Source: Verrucomicrobiia bacterium
GTDB taxonomy: Bacteria > Verrucomicrobiota > Verrucomicrobiia > Limisphaerales > UBA1319
Direction: 5' to 3'
NCBI GenBank assembly: GCA_017880715.1
Contig: JADGRT010000105.1
Span: 1-8,249 of the forward strand
Length of the DNA stretch: 8,249 bases
Shown: in pieces, positions 7,219 through 8,249 of the stretch
Layout of the letters: every line of letters starts with the position of its first letter
How positions within the stretch are numbered: position 1 is the first letter of the stretch
Notes under the pieces: model-generated
Database searches by the model: none
What the model was told of the DNA's origin: nothing
Seen by the model: only the letters and a program-made list of their open reading frames with translations
Program-made: the position numbers and the translations under genes

Positions 7219-7800
7219 TCATGCCTTCCGATGCAACTGCTGCAGCAGCCAGGCCATGTTTTCGCCGAGTGTCTGCATGGTGTTCATGCCCTCGGCATCG
7301 TGTTCCACTTCCCCCGGTTGACGGCCGAGGGCCAGGTTCCAATAGCTCGATCCGGGCACGATCATCTGGCCGATCAGGAAGAAATGATTGAGGGTGTCCA
7401 GCACATGGGTGGCTCCGGCGCGTCGAACCGCCACCACCGCGGCTCCAACCTTGCGGCGGAACGGATCGTTATTGGCCTTGGCCACCAGGCAGGCGCGGTC
7501 GATCAGCGCCTTCATTTCGCTGGTGACGTCCGAAACGTAAGTGGGCGAACCCAGCAGAATGCCGTCGGCTTGGATCATCTTGGCGATGCAATCGTTGATG
7601 ACATCATCGGTTTGAATGCATCGTTGATCCTGGGTTTTAAAACAGTGATAACAGGCGCGGCAACCATGCACCCACTGTCCGCCCAGTTGGACGGTTTCGG
7701 TTTCAATCCCGGCGGTTCGCAGCACCTCCAAAACACGTCCGATCAAGATGGAGGTATTGCCCTGCGGTCGCGGGCTTCCGTTAAAGGCTACAACTTTCAT
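7219..7800 (-). CDS. Iron-sulfur flavoprotein-like NADPH-dependent FMN reductase
   Basis: A 193-residue flavodoxin-fold protein starting MKVVAFNGSPRPQGNTS, the phosphate-binding loop for FMN in this family. The second flavin loop is GSPTYVS (84-90), followed by the usual MKALIDR segment. Cys47, Cys50, Cys53 and Cys61 form a compact cluster resembling the [4Fe-4S] site of archaeal and bacterial iron-sulfur flavoproteins, but with seven residues before the last Cys rather than the five of the Methanosarcina Isf protein. It probably transfers electrons from a reduced donor to quinone, oxygen species or another small acceptor. Reading could be extended 20 residues upstream to 7860, but that extension lacks family similarity, so the start at 7800 is preferred. 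It is the first gene of a two-gene operon with the SDR. Physiological substrate is unknown. Confidence 0.9.
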   Translation of the reverse strand: MKVVAFNGSPRPQGNTSILIGRVLEVLRTAGIETETVQLGGQWVHGCRACYHCFKTQDQRCIQTDDVINDCIAKMIQADGILLGSPTYVSDVTSEMKALIDRACLVAKANNDPFRRKVGAAVVAVRRAGATHVLDTLNHFFLIGQMIVPGSSYWNLALGRQPGEVEHDAEGMNTMQTLGENMAWLLQQLHRKA

Positions 7801-7904
7801 GGCCCTAAGACATAAACCGTTTCGCGGCCTGGTTCGAGAAATATCGTGAATTGAACCCATAAACCTAGTTAGAGCCTCCTGACGTCGTCTCCTACGGCTT
7901 TTTG

Positions 7905-7946
7905 GATGTTCGATGTTCGGCGTTCAATGTTGAGTGTTCGATGTTC
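7905..7946. repeat. Six-unit degenerate heptamer tandem repeat
   Basis: Six consecutive 7-base units in perfect phase: GATGTTC, GATGTTC, GGCGTTC, AATGTTG, AGTGTTC, GATGTTC. Three are identical, and all six share GTT at positions 4-6 of the unit. The array is in the noncoding stretch between the glycosyltransferase and the flavoprotein gene, about 105 bases upstream of the flavoprotein start. It may be a minisatellite arising by slippage or a protein-binding array; nothing in the sequence decides. Confidence 0.8.
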
Positions 7947-7980
7947 ACCGGTTTAGTTCCCATCCGCGTTAGAGAAAATG

Positions 7981-7998
7981 ATCCGGCTCACGCCGGAT
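7981..7998 (-). terminator. Perfect hairpin, possible terminator of the glycosyltransferase gene
   Basis: ATCCGGC and GCCGGAT form a perfect 7-base-pair stem around a 4-base loop (TCAC). The hairpin lies 13 bases beyond the glycosyltransferase stop on the minus strand and is followed in that direction by CATTTTCTC, a weak U-rich stretch. An A-run (8004-8010) borders the other side, so it would read as T's before the stem on the minus strand. It could instead be a dispersed palindromic element. Confidence 0.4.
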
Positions 7999-8011
7999 GC
8001 TACGAAAAAAG

Positions 8012-8249
8012 TCAGTTGCACCCAGTCTTGCCTCTGCCTCCTCGTGTGGTGGTTCCTTCGCGCAGCAAGCGGTATTTAAGATGCGCCTCGCGGGCGTTCA
8101 TCCAGGCGATTCGCCAACCCGGGCTGCCGTCCAGAAACCCGCGCCGCCATACATACCCGCGCAGCCAACGGCTGACCGCATGGAACATCGGCGCGCCGAG
8201 CCAGGCCGTTCGCTTGGCTTCCCGCTCCGATTCGGCCCACAATCGCGCG
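8012..8249 (-). CDS. Family-2 glycosyltransferase of WaaE/KdtX type, C-terminal end (partial, runs off right edge)
   Basis: Only the last 78 or so codons are inside the window. The reading frame stays open to the right edge; no true start is visible. The segment SRWLRGYVWRRGFLDGSPGW followed by an amphipathic stretch ending HLKYRLLRE matches the characteristic C-terminus of WaaE/KdtX-like glycosyltransferases (RRGFLDGxxG then xxYLKYxxL), which add a sugar in lipopolysaccharide core or similar envelope glycan synthesis on the cytoplasmic face of the inner membrane. After this the protein ends with a short, basic, Gly/Thr-rich tail (GTTTRGGRGKTGCN) unlike the family. The upstream KREAKR-type basic segment (ESEREAKR) is also typical of this group. 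Catalytic residues lie outside the window, so activity cannot be judged. It is the same strand as the flavoprotein/SDR operon, but separated from it by 211 bases and a hairpin. Confidence 0.8.
   Translation of the reverse strand, partial: ARLWAESEREAKRTAWLGAPMFHAVSRWLRGYVWRRGFLDGSPGWRIAWMNAREAHLKYRLLREGTTTRGGRGKTGCN

Noticed and set aside
7222..7342. 40-residue upstream extension of the SDR
   Set aside because: It overlaps the flavoprotein gene, has no SDR similarity, and the GGAAGG site fits the later start.
8012..8242. A complete small gene starting at the TTG at 8242
   Set aside because: The frame stays open past 8242 and the sequence is the conserved C-terminus of a much longer glycosyltransferase.

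Overview
The window looks like chromosomal DNA from a GC-rich Gram-negative bacterium. The best guess is Verrucomicrobiota, or a related Planctomycetota-like lineage. The clues are a Tat-exported aldo/keto reductase-like protein, a small secreted LamG protein, a multiheme lipoprotein, and mostly weak or absent Shine-Dalgarno sequences. This assignment is inferred from gene content only.

Layout: (1) Positions 1-771, minus strand, hold the N-terminal half of an APC-type amino acid permease that runs off the left edge. Its start is odd: family-like sequence continues upstream of the first usable ATG, to an in-frame ATG followed directly by TAA. (2) Positions 876-6406, plus strand, hold five tightly spaced genes whose products all appear exported or membrane-bound: a LamG protein, a Tat-dependent AKR-like protein, a tetraheme c-type cytochrome lipoprotein, a large polytopic membrane protein, and a membrane-anchored coiled-coil protein. 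The AKR and cytochrome genes overlap by 8 bases and the last two by 4 bases, so each pair is probably translationally coupled. (3) Positions 6533-7800, minus strand, hold an iron-sulfur-flavoprotein-like NADPH/FMN reductase followed by a short-chain dehydrogenase/reductase, almost abutting. (4) Positions 7801-8011 are an intergenic segment with a six-unit heptamer repeat and a perfect hairpin. (5) Positions 8012-8249, minus strand, are the C-terminal end of a family-2 glycosyltransferase of the WaaE/KdtX type, cut by the right edge.

How the genes may work together: the AKR-like protein and the tetraheme lipoprotein are plausible partners in a periplasmic redox process, with the LamG protein perhaps binding carbohydrate or another surface. 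The most interesting pair is 3282-4949 and 4946-6406. The end of the first protein has the topology and Gly/Thr/Ser pattern of MotA/TolQ/ExbB ion-channel subunits. The second starts with a single membrane helix carrying a buried Asp, as in MotB/TolR/ExbD, followed by a long coiled coil and an unfamiliar globular domain. They may be a divergent ion-driven motor or energy-transducing complex. No RNA genes, insertion sequences or CRISPR arrays were seen.
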